Shown here piece after piece: positions 7,795-14,235 of a stretch of DNA of 64,000 bases. A model generated the notes under the pieces. It had not been told where the DNA came from. It did no database searches and saw only the letters and a list, made by a program, of their open reading frames with translations. A program made the position numbers and the translations under genes. Position 1 is the stretch's first letter, and each line of letters opens with the position of its first letter. Location of the stretch: NCBI GenBank assembly GCA_041480065.1, contig JBGOZF010000002.1:1-64000 (forward strand). Reading direction: 5' to 3'. This DNA is from Fen-999 sp041480065 (GTDB lineage: Bacteria; Pseudomonadota; Gammaproteobacteria; Burkholderiales; Rhodocyclaceae).

Positions 7795-8229
7795 TCAGTG
7801 TTCGTGGTCGTGGCCCTGGCAGACGTGGCCTTCCTTGCCGTGCTGGCAGGCTTCCATATCTTCGCCGGGCAGGTCTGCACCCAGACCGATCCAGGCATCG
7901 ATGGCGGCAACGTCGAAGCCGACGCGCCGTACGCCCTCGACTTCCAGCAGCGGACGGCGGATCAGCAGCGGGTGCCGGCGCAGCAGAGCGAGCGCAGCCG
8001 CCTCGTCGCAGTCCTCGGGCACGATCTCGCCGCTCTTGACCGCCGGCGAGTTGCGATTGAACCAGTCGGCGATCGGCAAGCGAGCAAAGAAGGCGCGCAG
8101 GCCATCGTCCGTCCACGGTGTCGCCAACAGATCGTGCGCGACGACCGTGTGGCCGGCCGCTTCGAGAATCTTCTTCTGCTTCGCGTTGCCCGAGCAGCCG
8201 GGCTTTTCATAGAAGACGACAACAGCCAT
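7795..8229 (-). CDS. nifO: NifO-type, ArsC-like thioredoxin-fold protein
   Basis: A 144-residue member of the arsenate-reductase/Spx fold. The N-terminal VVFYEKPGCSGNAKQKKILE has the single active-site cysteine region. TPWTDDGLRAFFARLPIADWFN and HPLLIRRPLLEVEGVRRVGFD are typical of nitrogenase-associated ArsC-like proteins. NifO in Azotobacter affects molybdenum use and nitrate tolerance of fixation. The C-terminus adds a short tail rich in Cys and His (CQHGKEGHVCQGHDHEH) that looks able to bind metal. It sits between fdxN and the short 2Fe-2S ferredoxin in the nifB operon. True arsenate reduction is unlikely in this context. Confidence 0.85.
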   Translation of the reverse strand: MAVVVFYEKPGCSGNAKQKKILEAAGHTVVAHDLLATPWTDDGLRAFFARLPIADWFNRNSPAVKSGEIVPEDCDEAAALALLRRHPLLIRRPLLEVEGVRRVGFDVAAIDAWIGLGADLPGEDMEACQHGKEGHVCQGHDHEH

Positions 8230-8232
8230 CCT

Positions 8233-8511
8233 TTACCTCGCTGCGATTTCGCGCTGGGCGGCGGCCCAGCGTTCCGGCGGAATGCCGGTCAGCGAGCCGG
8301 GCGGATTCAGCGGCTCGTTAAGTTCGTTGACGATGGCCCCCTCGATCGGGCAGATCGCGGCGCACTGCGGATCGGCGTGGTCGCCGAGGCATTCGGTGCA
8401 TTTCTCGGCGTCGACCAGGAAGTGTGGCTTCGCCTCGTAGATGGCCTTGTTCGGGCACAGCGGCTCGCAGGCCCAGCAGTTGACGCAGGATTCGATGATT
8501 TCGAGGGCCAT
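8233..8511 (-). CDS. fdxN: 2[4Fe-4S] ferredoxin FdxN, partner of NifB
   Basis: A 92-residue ferredoxin with two cluster motifs, CVNCWACEPLCP and CTECLGDHADPQCAAICP. The longer C-X8-C spacing in the second is typical of nif-associated FdxN/FdxB proteins. FdxN supplies electrons to NifB during NifB-cofactor synthesis in Azotobacter. The ATG at 8511 overlaps the nifB stop codon (TGATG), indicating translational coupling. A GTG at 8520 is an in-frame alternative. Confidence 0.93.
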   Translation of the reverse strand: MALEIIESCVNCWACEPLCPNKAIYEAKPHFLVDAEKCTECLGDHADPQCAAICPIEGAIVNELNEPLNPPGSLTGIPPERWAAAQREIAAR

Positions 8512-10025
8512 CACGCACACCTTTGCGCCGGTGCCGGCGCCAGCAACTTGCCGGCCGCCCGCATTTCCTGCCAGACCGCGGTCAGCGCCTCCTCGATGGG
8601 CTCCATGGCATGCTCTCCATTGGGCGCGATACCAGCCGCTTCCAATCGGCCCCAGGGCTCGAAGCCGATCTTGGCGCAGAGCACGGCTTCGCAGCCGGAC
8701 AGCGCCTCGATGATGCCGCCAAGGACATCTTCTTCCTCGCCGCAGGTGTCGCCGCCGCTGCAGTAGTTGGCCGTCTTGCGATGGCCGACCAGCTTCGCGC
8801 CCCCGCCGGCAACTTCGTAGATCAGGAACTCGCGGGCGTGACCGAAGTGTTCGTTGATGACGCCGCTGCCCTTGCTGGCCACGGCCATCAGCACCGGCCG
8901 GCCTTCGTCCGCCGAAGGCTTGCGGCGGTGGAAGCTGATCACCGCCTGCGGCGCAGGCGCTTCGGCGCGACGCTGCTGCGCTTCCATCTCAGCGGTGATC
9001 TTCTGCTTCGTCGCATCGCGCACGGATTTCGCGTTGGCAAGGAAGGCTTCGTCGATCTGCATGTCGGCGATCTTGTCGAGCGTGAACTCGGCGCCGCGAT
9101 CCTCGCCTAGCAGGCCGACCGCATCGGCGCGGCACTGGCGACAGTGCCGCATCATGTTCATGTCGCCTTCGCAGGCGTCTTGAAGGTCCTTCAGTTCTTC
9201 CGCACTCGGGCTGCGCTGGCCCATAAGGCCGTAGAAGGTGCCGTGCTCGGCTTCGGCGATCAGCGGCATGACGTTGTGCAGGAAGGCACCCTTGGCCTTG
9301 ACCACCTTCGACACCTCCTTGAGGTGCTCGTCATTGACGCCGGGAATCAGCACCGAATTGACCTTGACCAGGATGCCGCGCGCCACCAGCATTTCCAGGC
9401 CAAGTTGCTGGCGTTCGATCAGGATCGCCGCCGCCTCGCGGCCGAAAACGCGCTTGTTGTTCCAGAAGATCCATGGGTAGATCTTGGCGCCGACATCCGG
9501 GTCGACGCAGTTGATGGTGATGGTCACATGGTCGATGTTGGTCGCCGCCAGCGCGTCGACATGATCCGGCAGTGCAAGGCCGTTGGTAGACACGCAGAGC
9601 TTGATATCCGGCATCTTGTCCGCGATGCCGCGGAAGGTGGCGAAGGTGCGCTCCGGATTGGCGAGCGGATCGCCCGGCCCGGCGATGCCGAGCACCGACA
9701 TCTGCGGAATCGCCGCCGCCACAGCAAAGGTCTTCTTTACCGCCTGGTCAGACGTCAGTACTTCCGAGACGACGCCCGGACGCGACTCGTTGGCGCAGTC
9801 GTATTTCCGGTTGCAGTAGTGGCACTGGATGTTGCAGGCCGGCGCCACCGCGACGTGCATGCGCGCGTAGTGGTGATGCGCCTTCTCGGAGTAGCAGGGA
9901 TGGTCCTCGACCTTGTGGCGGATGTGATCGGGCAAGCCCGTCATCTGGTCGGCTTTGGAACCGCAACTGCCAGCGGTACAACCGCTCTTGGGGACGATCG
10001 AGGATACGTTGGGGTCGGGGGTCAC
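8511..10025 (-). CDS. nifB: Nitrogenase cofactor biosynthesis protein NifB
   Basis: NifB is the radical SAM enzyme that builds the 8Fe core (NifB-co) of FeMo-cofactor. This 504-residue protein has the SAM cluster motif ACNIQCHYCNRKYDC with Cys 64, 68 and 71. The radical SAM barrel follows (VLGIAGPGDPLANP; VSTNGLALPDHVD). After a linker, a C-terminal NifX/NafY-like cofactor-binding domain begins around residue 375 (VLMAVASKGSGVINEHFGHA). It is the first gene of a leftward operon continuing through fdxN, nifO, two 2Fe-2S ferredoxins and draG. A sigma-54 promoter and a NifA site lie upstream. Confidence 0.98.
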   Translation of the reverse strand: MTPDPNVSSIVPKSGCTAGSCGSKADQMTGLPDHIRHKVEDHPCYSEKAHHHYARMHVAVAPACNIQCHYCNRKYDCANESRPGVVSEVLTSDQAVKKTFAVAAAIPQMSVLGIAGPGDPLANPERTFATFRGIADKMPDIKLCVSTNGLALPDHVDALAATNIDHVTITINCVDPDVGAKIYPWIFWNNKRVFGREAAAILIERQQLGLEMLVARGILVKVNSVLIPGVNDEHLKEVSKVVKAKGAFLHNVMPLIAEAEHGTFYGLMGQRSPSAEELKDLQDACEGDMNMMRHCRQCRADAVGLLGEDRGAEFTLDKIADMQIDEAFLANAKSVRDATKQKITAEMEAQQRRAEAPAPQAVISFHRRKPSADEGRPVLMAVASKGSGVINEHFGHAREFLIYEVAGGGAKLVGHRKTANYCSGGDTCGEEEDVLGGIIEALSGCEAVLCAKIGFEPWGRLEAAGIAPNGEHAMEPIEEALTAVWQEMRAAGKLLAPAPAQRCA

Positions 10026-10059
10026 GTTGGTTGCTCCGGATTGGCCTCACCCAACCCAT

Positions 10060-10075
10060 AGCAATCGCTATGCCC
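10060..10075 (-). promoter_or_regulatory. Sigma-54 promoter of the nifB operon
   Basis: Read on the minus strand, GGGCAT-AGCGA-TTGCT matches the TGGCAC-N5-TTGCW consensus with the invariant GG and GC at correct spacing. The -12 GC lies about 36 nt from the nifB start codon. Confidence 0.85.
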
Positions 10076-10173
10076 AGATGTTTTACTTTAAATACACGCT
10101 GTAACTACATGTTAATACGCCAAGCTATTCTTAGCCCCCGCCCCGATGGTGACGAGCGAGCTTCTTGACGCGT

Positions 10174-10189
10174 TGTCTTAAAGCCGACA
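10174..10189. promoter_or_regulatory. NifA upstream activator site for nifB
   Basis: A perfect TGT-N10-ACA sequence (TGTCTTAAAGCCGACA) about 100 bp upstream of the nifB sigma-54 promoter, the usual distance for enhancer-type activation through DNA looping. Confidence 0.85.
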
Positions 10190-10211
10190 AAACCGAACTG
10201 AACACCGCACC

Positions 10212-10337
10212 CTAGAACAAGGCCAGCTTCACCAGGTTCAGAACCACGGCCAGGACTGCGATGCTGGCAACGACAGCCAAGCCGACGCAGACGGTACAGC
10301 AGACGACGCACTTGCCGGTATCGAGGATTTCATGCAT
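10212..10337 (-). CDS. 41-residue cysteine-rich single-span membrane peptide
   Basis: This small gene starts at ATG 10337, six bases after GGAGTC/AGGAG, and ends with TAG at 10212. The peptide begins MHEILDTGKCVVCCTVCVG, with four cysteines in nine residues. These run directly into a hydrophobic stretch of about 20 residues (GLAVVASIAVLAVVLNLVK) ending KLALF. I do not recognise the family. It lies in the same direction as nifB, upstream of the nifB NifA site, and is divergent from the LysR gene. The strong ribosome site, the clear membrane segment and the clustered cysteines argue that it is real. The cysteines could bind iron, a cluster or a metal at the membrane face. Confidence 0.6.
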   Translation of the reverse strand: MHEILDTGKCVVCCTVCVGLAVVASIAVLAVVLNLVKLALF

Positions 10338-10439
10338 GGCGGACTCCTTCCTGAACAAGAATTCGTCACTCCGCCGGGGTTGGCGGCCTGCAGCGCCTGC
10401 CTCGTCCGCAGGCTGTTCTAGCGACCAATATACGTCTCA

Positions 10440-10491
10440 TGTTGCAATGCAACGAACGACAATTTCTCGTGTTATAGTTGAATCAGATTCA
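10440..10491. promoter_or_regulatory. Divergent control region with two palindromes
   Basis: GTTGCAATGCAAC (10441-10453) and TGAATCAGATTCA (10479-10491) are perfect palindromes in the spacer between the 41-residue peptide gene and the LysR gene. The second fits the T-N11-A LysR-type box and overlaps the region just upstream of the LysR start codon. TATAGT (10473-10478) is a possible -10 for the regulator. Autoregulation is the natural inference. Confidence 0.5.
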
Positions 10492-10506
10492 CCTGTTTCC
10501 TAGCTC

Positions 10507-11466
10507 GTGTCTTATTCCCTGCCGCCCCTGAAGTCCCTCCGTGCCTTCGAATCCGCAGGCCGGCACCTTAGTTTCTGCAAGGCTGCGGCCGAACTGCATG
10601 TCACCCCCGCCGCCATCAGCCACCAGATCAAACTGCTCGAAGACCACTTGGGCGTGCAACTCTTTCGACGGCTCACGCGCGCCATCGAACTCACCGACGT
10701 CGGCCGGGCTTTTCTGCCGAAGCTGAACGAGGGTTTCGAACGCGTCGCGCAAGCCGTCAATAGCGTTCGCAACTACCAGGAGTCGGGCACCCTGGCGGTC
10801 TGCGTACCGCCGTTGTTCGGGGCAAAGTGGCTCCCCCCGAGGATTCATGGCTTCGTCGAGTCTTTCCCGGACATTGACATCCGCATTTCGACCAGTATGC
10901 GCCTGGTCGACCAGCGCCGGCCTGGAGTGTCCGTCAGTGCCGGAGAAGGCGATGACGACGAGGCCGACCTCACCATCCGTTTTGGTACCGGCAGGTACCC
11001 GGGCTGTCGCGTCGACAAGCTGTTCAACGTCAGCTTCACCCCCCTGTGCAGCCCGCGTCTGCTCGAGGGAAAGCGCCCCTTGCGCAAGCCATCGGATCTG
11101 CGCCACCACCTGCTCCTGCACGACGACCTGCATCAGATCTGCGACGGCTGGGCGACCTGGGAACAGTGGTTGCAGGCAGCGGCAATCGACGACGTCGACG
11201 CCAGCCGCGGCCCCCATTTCAGCCAGCCGCGGCTCTGTTTCGATGCCGCCATTGAAGGTACAGGCGTCCTGCTCGGCGCCCGGGAAGTGGCGGCCCTGGA
11301 CCTGGCCGCCGGTCGACTGGTGGCGCCTTTCGCGGTCACGCTGGAGACCGAGGCCGCCTACTATGTCGTCAGTGGCGAGCAAAGCACCAACCACCGCAAG
11401 GTCAACGCCTTCCGGCGCTGGCTGCTGAAGGAGTCCCGCAGGCTCGGCGACAGCCAGCGGAACTAG
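10507..11466 (+). CDS. LysR-family transcriptional regulator (GcvA-like)
   Basis: A 319-residue regulator starting at GTG 10507. The N-terminal winged helix-turn-helix reads LKSLRAFESAGRHLSFCKAA and AAISHQIKLLEDHLGVQLF, closest to the GcvA subgroup. The rest is the LysR substrate-binding domain (LAVCVPPLFGAKWLPPRI; VVSGEQSTNHRKVNAFRRWL). Its 3' end overlaps the end of hoxH by 4 bp, tail to tail. The target is unknown. A T-N11-A palindrome just upstream suggests autoregulation, and the neighbouring small membrane-peptide gene is a plausible target. Confidence 0.92.
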   Translation: MSYSLPPLKSLRAFESAGRHLSFCKAAAELHVTPAAISHQIKLLEDHLGVQLFRRLTRAIELTDVGRAFLPKLNEGFERVAQAVNSVRNYQESGTLAVCVPPLFGAKWLPPRIHGFVESFPDIDIRISTSMRLVDQRRPGVSVSAGEGDDDEADLTIRFGTGRYPGCRVDKLFNVSFTPLCSPRLLEGKRPLRKPSDLRHHLLLHDDLHQICDGWATWEQWLQAAAIDDVDASRGPHFSQPRLCFDAAIEGTGVLLGAREVAALDLAAGRLVAPFAVTLETEAAYYVVSGEQSTNHRKVNAFRRWLLKESRRLGDSQRN

Positions 11467-12935
11467 CCGGCGAAATTCCGTCGGCGGCAGTCCACCAGGC
11501 TCCCGTCGGCGTCGAGCAGTTCCACCTCCAGTGGCATCTTGCCCAGCGCATGCGTCGCGCACGACAGGCAGGGGTCGTAGGCGCGAATCGCCACCTCGAT
11601 ATGATTCAGCAGCCCTTCCGTCACCTCGCGGCCGCACAGGTGTTCCTTCGCTACATGGCGGACGGCCTCGTTCATCGCCTGGTTATTGCTGGTGGTAGAT
11701 ACGATGAGGTTGCAGAAGCTCACCAGATCGTTGTCGTCCACGCGGTAGTGGTGGAACAGCGTCCCGCGCGGCGCCTCGATGACGCCCACGGCCTCGCTGA
11801 CGCGCTGGCCGTGCTCGGCCATCAAGTCCGTACCGACGATGTCCGGATCGTCGAGCAGTTCGCGTATCACCTCGGCAGCATGCAGCAACTCGACCAGCCG
11901 GGCCCAGTGGTAGAACAGCGCGCCGTGCGCCGGGCGGCCGTTGGCGACCGCCAGCAGATTCTGGCGTTCAAGTTCGGCCAACTCGGTCGGGATGAAATCA
12001 CAGGTCTGCACGCGCGCCAGCGGACCCACCTTGTACCAGCCGTCGTCCCGGCCGAGGGACTTGATGTGCGGGAATTTCATGTAGCTCCAGGGCTTGACCT
12101 CTTCCTGGATGATGTCCTGGTAGCCGGCGTAGTCGGCATCGTCGAAAACGACGCCGCCATCGGCGTCCCTGGCCCGCAGCTTGCCGTGATAGAGATCCAT
12201 GGCGCCCTTTGCGCCGACCAGCGCCAGCATGTTCGAATCGACCGCGCCGAAGCCGCTGTAGAACGCCGCTTCGGTTTCGTACAGTTTCTTCAACAACTGC
12301 ACCGCGTCGCGGCTCCAGGAAATCATGCGGTCGATATCCCGCCGCAGCAAATCCCTATCCTCGGCAGCCAGCGCCTTGTTCATACCGCCGGGAACAGCCA
12401 CGGCACCATGGACGCGCTTGCCAGAGACGATGCGGATCACCTCCTGGCCGTACTTGCGCAACAGTACGCCCTGCTTGGCGATTTCCGGAAAACCGGCGGC
12501 CACGGAGACGATATTGCGGCGGGTATGGTCGCTGTCGAAGCCCAGCAGCAGGTCGGGCGACGCGAGGTGGAAGAAATGCACGGCGTGGGATTGCAGCGTC
12601 TGGCCGTAGTGCAGCAGGCGGCGCAGCTTCTCGGCGCTCGGCGTCAGCACCGGCGCGCCGACGATGATGTCCATCGCTTTGGCCGACGCCAGGTGGTGGC
12701 TGACCGGACAGATGCCGCACAGGCGTTGCACCATGACCGGCACTTCCCAGAACGGCCGCCCCTCGATGAAGGTCTCGAAGCCGCGGAACTCGACCACGTG
12801 CAGCCGCACCTGGTGCACCTTGTTGTTCTCGTCGAGCAGGATGGTGACCTTGCCGTGGCCCTCGACCCGGGTCACCGGATCGATGGCGATGCGACGCAGG
12901 GTTTGCGGATTGGCGGCGGTTTCCAGTTGAGACAT
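11463..12935 (-). CDS. hoxH: NAD-linked [NiFe] hydrogenase large subunit HoxH
   Basis: A 490-residue catalytic subunit of the bidirectional, soluble group 3d hydrogenase. The nickel ligands are in RLCGIC (Cys 73, 76) and in DPCLSCATH near the C-terminus (Cys 456, 459). The 28 residues after His 462 (starting ALGKMPLEVELLD) correspond to the extension that the HoxW endopeptidase removes in Cupriavidus. The ATG at 12935 gives the family start MSQLETAANPQTLRRIAIDPV; the frame runs further upstream without support. It is the last gene of hoxFUYH, 13 bp after hoxY. No hoxW or hyp maturation genes are in the window. Confidence 0.97.
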   Translation of the reverse strand: MSQLETAANPQTLRRIAIDPVTRVEGHGKVTILLDENNKVHQVRLHVVEFRGFETFIEGRPFWEVPVMVQRLCGICPVSHHLASAKAMDIIVGAPVLTPSAEKLRRLLHYGQTLQSHAVHFFHLASPDLLLGFDSDHTRRNIVSVAAGFPEIAKQGVLLRKYGQEVIRIVSGKRVHGAVAVPGGMNKALAAEDRDLLRRDIDRMISWSRDAVQLLKKLYETEAAFYSGFGAVDSNMLALVGAKGAMDLYHGKLRARDADGGVVFDDADYAGYQDIIQEEVKPWSYMKFPHIKSLGRDDGWYKVGPLARVQTCDFIPTELAELERQNLLAVANGRPAHGALFYHWARLVELLHAAEVIRELLDDPDIVGTDLMAEHGQRVSEAVGVIEAPRGTLFHHYRVDDNDLVSFCNLIVSTTSNNQAMNEAVRHVAKEHLCGREVTEGLLNHIEVAIRAYDPCLSCATHALGKMPLEVELLDADGSLVDCRRRNFAG

Positions 12936-12948
12936 CGATGGCTCCAGT

Positions 12949-13509
12949 TCAATCGAGGCGCAGCAGCGGATGCTCGATGCGCGGCGTCCGGCCGGTGATG
13001 AGGTCGGTGAGGAATTTCCAGATGGCGTCGCCCGAGGGCGGACAACCCGGCACGAAGTAGTCGACACGTACCACTTCGTTGATTGGATGCACCTGATCGA
13101 GCAGCAGCGGCAACTCCGGATCGTTCGGCAGAAGGCCGAACTCCCGGCCCGGCATGTCGCAATAGACGCGCTTGAGGCACTCGCGCACGTCCAGCGAGTT
13201 GCGCATGGCCGGCACGCCACCATTGACGGCGCAGGCGCCGAGCGCGACCAGCACCTTGCAGTTGCGGCGCAGCTCGCGCAGCACATGCACGTTCTCGGCA
13301 TTGCAGACGGCGCCTTCGATGATGCCGATGTCGCAGGGCCCGCACTCCTTGATATCGGTGATGGGCGAGCGGTCGAACTCGACCAGTTCGACCAGTTCGA
13401 GGATGCGCTCGTCGATGTCGAGAATGGACATGTGGCAGCCGAAGCAGCCGCCGAGCGAGGTCGTGGCGAGCCGCAGCTTGCGGACGGGTAGTTCGGATGG
13501 ATGATTCAT
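12949..13509 (-). CDS. hoxY: NAD-linked [NiFe] hydrogenase small subunit HoxY
   Basis: A 186-residue small subunit carrying the proximal 4Fe-4S cluster. The motifs are LGGCFGCHMS (Cys 22, 25), ALGACAVNGG and VPGCPPSGD. It lacks the Tat signal and the C-terminal cluster domain of membrane-bound uptake enzymes, as expected for the soluble HoxHY module. It lies between hoxU (3-bp gap) and hoxH. Confidence 0.96.
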   Translation of the reverse strand: MNHPSELPVRKLRLATTSLGGCFGCHMSILDIDERILELVELVEFDRSPITDIKECGPCDIGIIEGAVCNAENVHVLRELRRNCKVLVALGACAVNGGVPAMRNSLDVRECLKRVYCDMPGREFGLLPNDPELPLLLDQVHPINEVVRVDYFVPGCPPSGDAIWKFLTDLITGRTPRIEHPLLRLD

Positions 13510-13512
13510 GGC

Positions 13513-14235
13513 TCAGGCCTCCTTGCTCGCCAGACGTTCGACCTGGGCACTGATGGGATTGCGATCGTAGAGCCGCTCGCCGATCGGCACTACGTAACCG
13601 ACGCGCTTCTTCAGAATGGCACCGACCGGGCAGACATTGGCCGCCTTGTCGGTAGCAGCAAGCCCGCTGTCGCCGAGCTTGCCCGACGGCGAGTTGATCA
13701 CCAAGTGCGATTCCCGGCCGCGGCCGGCCAGGCCGAAGACGCTCTTGCCATCGACATCGCGGCTGGCACGTACGCACAGCTCGCACATGATGCAGCGGTT
13801 GCGGTCGATGAGCATGTCCGGGTGCGACGCGTCGACCTGGCGCTCGGGATAGAAGTGGTTGAAGTGCGGCGTGACCATCTCGAGTTCGTAGGCCAGCGCC
13901 TGCAACTGGCAGTTGCCGCTCTTCTCGCAACCGGGACAGAAATGGTTGCCTTCGACGAACAGCATTTGCAGCAGCACGCGCCGCTTGCCGTTGAGTTCGG
14001 GCGTGTTGCTTTCAACCTCCTGGCCAGGCAGCGCCCGCGCGGTACAGGCCGAGCCGTTGCGGCCGTTGATGGTGACCGTGCACAGTTTGCAACTGCCGTG
14101 GGGTTTGAACTGTGGGTGATGGCACAGGTGCGGAATGAAGATGCCGGCAGCCAGCGCCGCTTGCAGGATGGTCTGGCCTTCGGTGAATACCACCGGCTGG
14201 CCGTCGATGAAGAAGTTGTTGGCGGGTGCGTTCAT
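13513..14235 (-). CDS. hoxU: Diaphorase iron-sulfur subunit HoxU
   Basis: A 240-residue NuoG-like subunit passing electrons between HoxF and HoxY. It has the N-terminal 2Fe-2S ferredoxin fold (IPHLCHHPQFKPHGSCKLC), a His/Cys cluster region (NHFCPGCEKSGNCQLQ) and a 4Fe-4S motif (NRCIMCELCVRASRDVDGK), with a further cysteine in ANVCPVGAI. It shares a 4-bp ATGA overlap with hoxF and lies 3 bp before hoxY. Confidence 0.96.
   Translation of the reverse strand: MNAPANNFFIDGQPVVFTEGQTILQAALAAGIFIPHLCHHPQFKPHGSCKLCTVTINGRNGSACTARALPGQEVESNTPELNGKRRVLLQMLFVEGNHFCPGCEKSGNCQLQALAYELEMVTPHFNHFYPERQVDASHPDMLIDRNRCIMCELCVRASRDVDGKSVFGLAGRGRESHLVINSPSGKLGDSGLAATDKAANVCPVGAILKKRVGYVVPIGERLYDRNPISAQVERLASKEA

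Noticed and set aside
10079..10096. TGT-N12-ACA close to the nifB promoter as a NifA site
   Set aside because: The spacing is 12, not 10, and it is too close to the -24 element. The perfect N10 site at 10174 is preferred.
10105..10311. A 68-codon minus-strand frame upstream of nifB
   Set aside because: Arg/Gly-rich, no ribosome site, and it overlaps the better-supported 41-residue peptide in another frame.
11550..12998. A 482-codon plus-strand frame over hoxH
   Set aside because: Antisense shadow; the translation is Arg/His/Gly-rich without protein-like features, and hoxH is certain.
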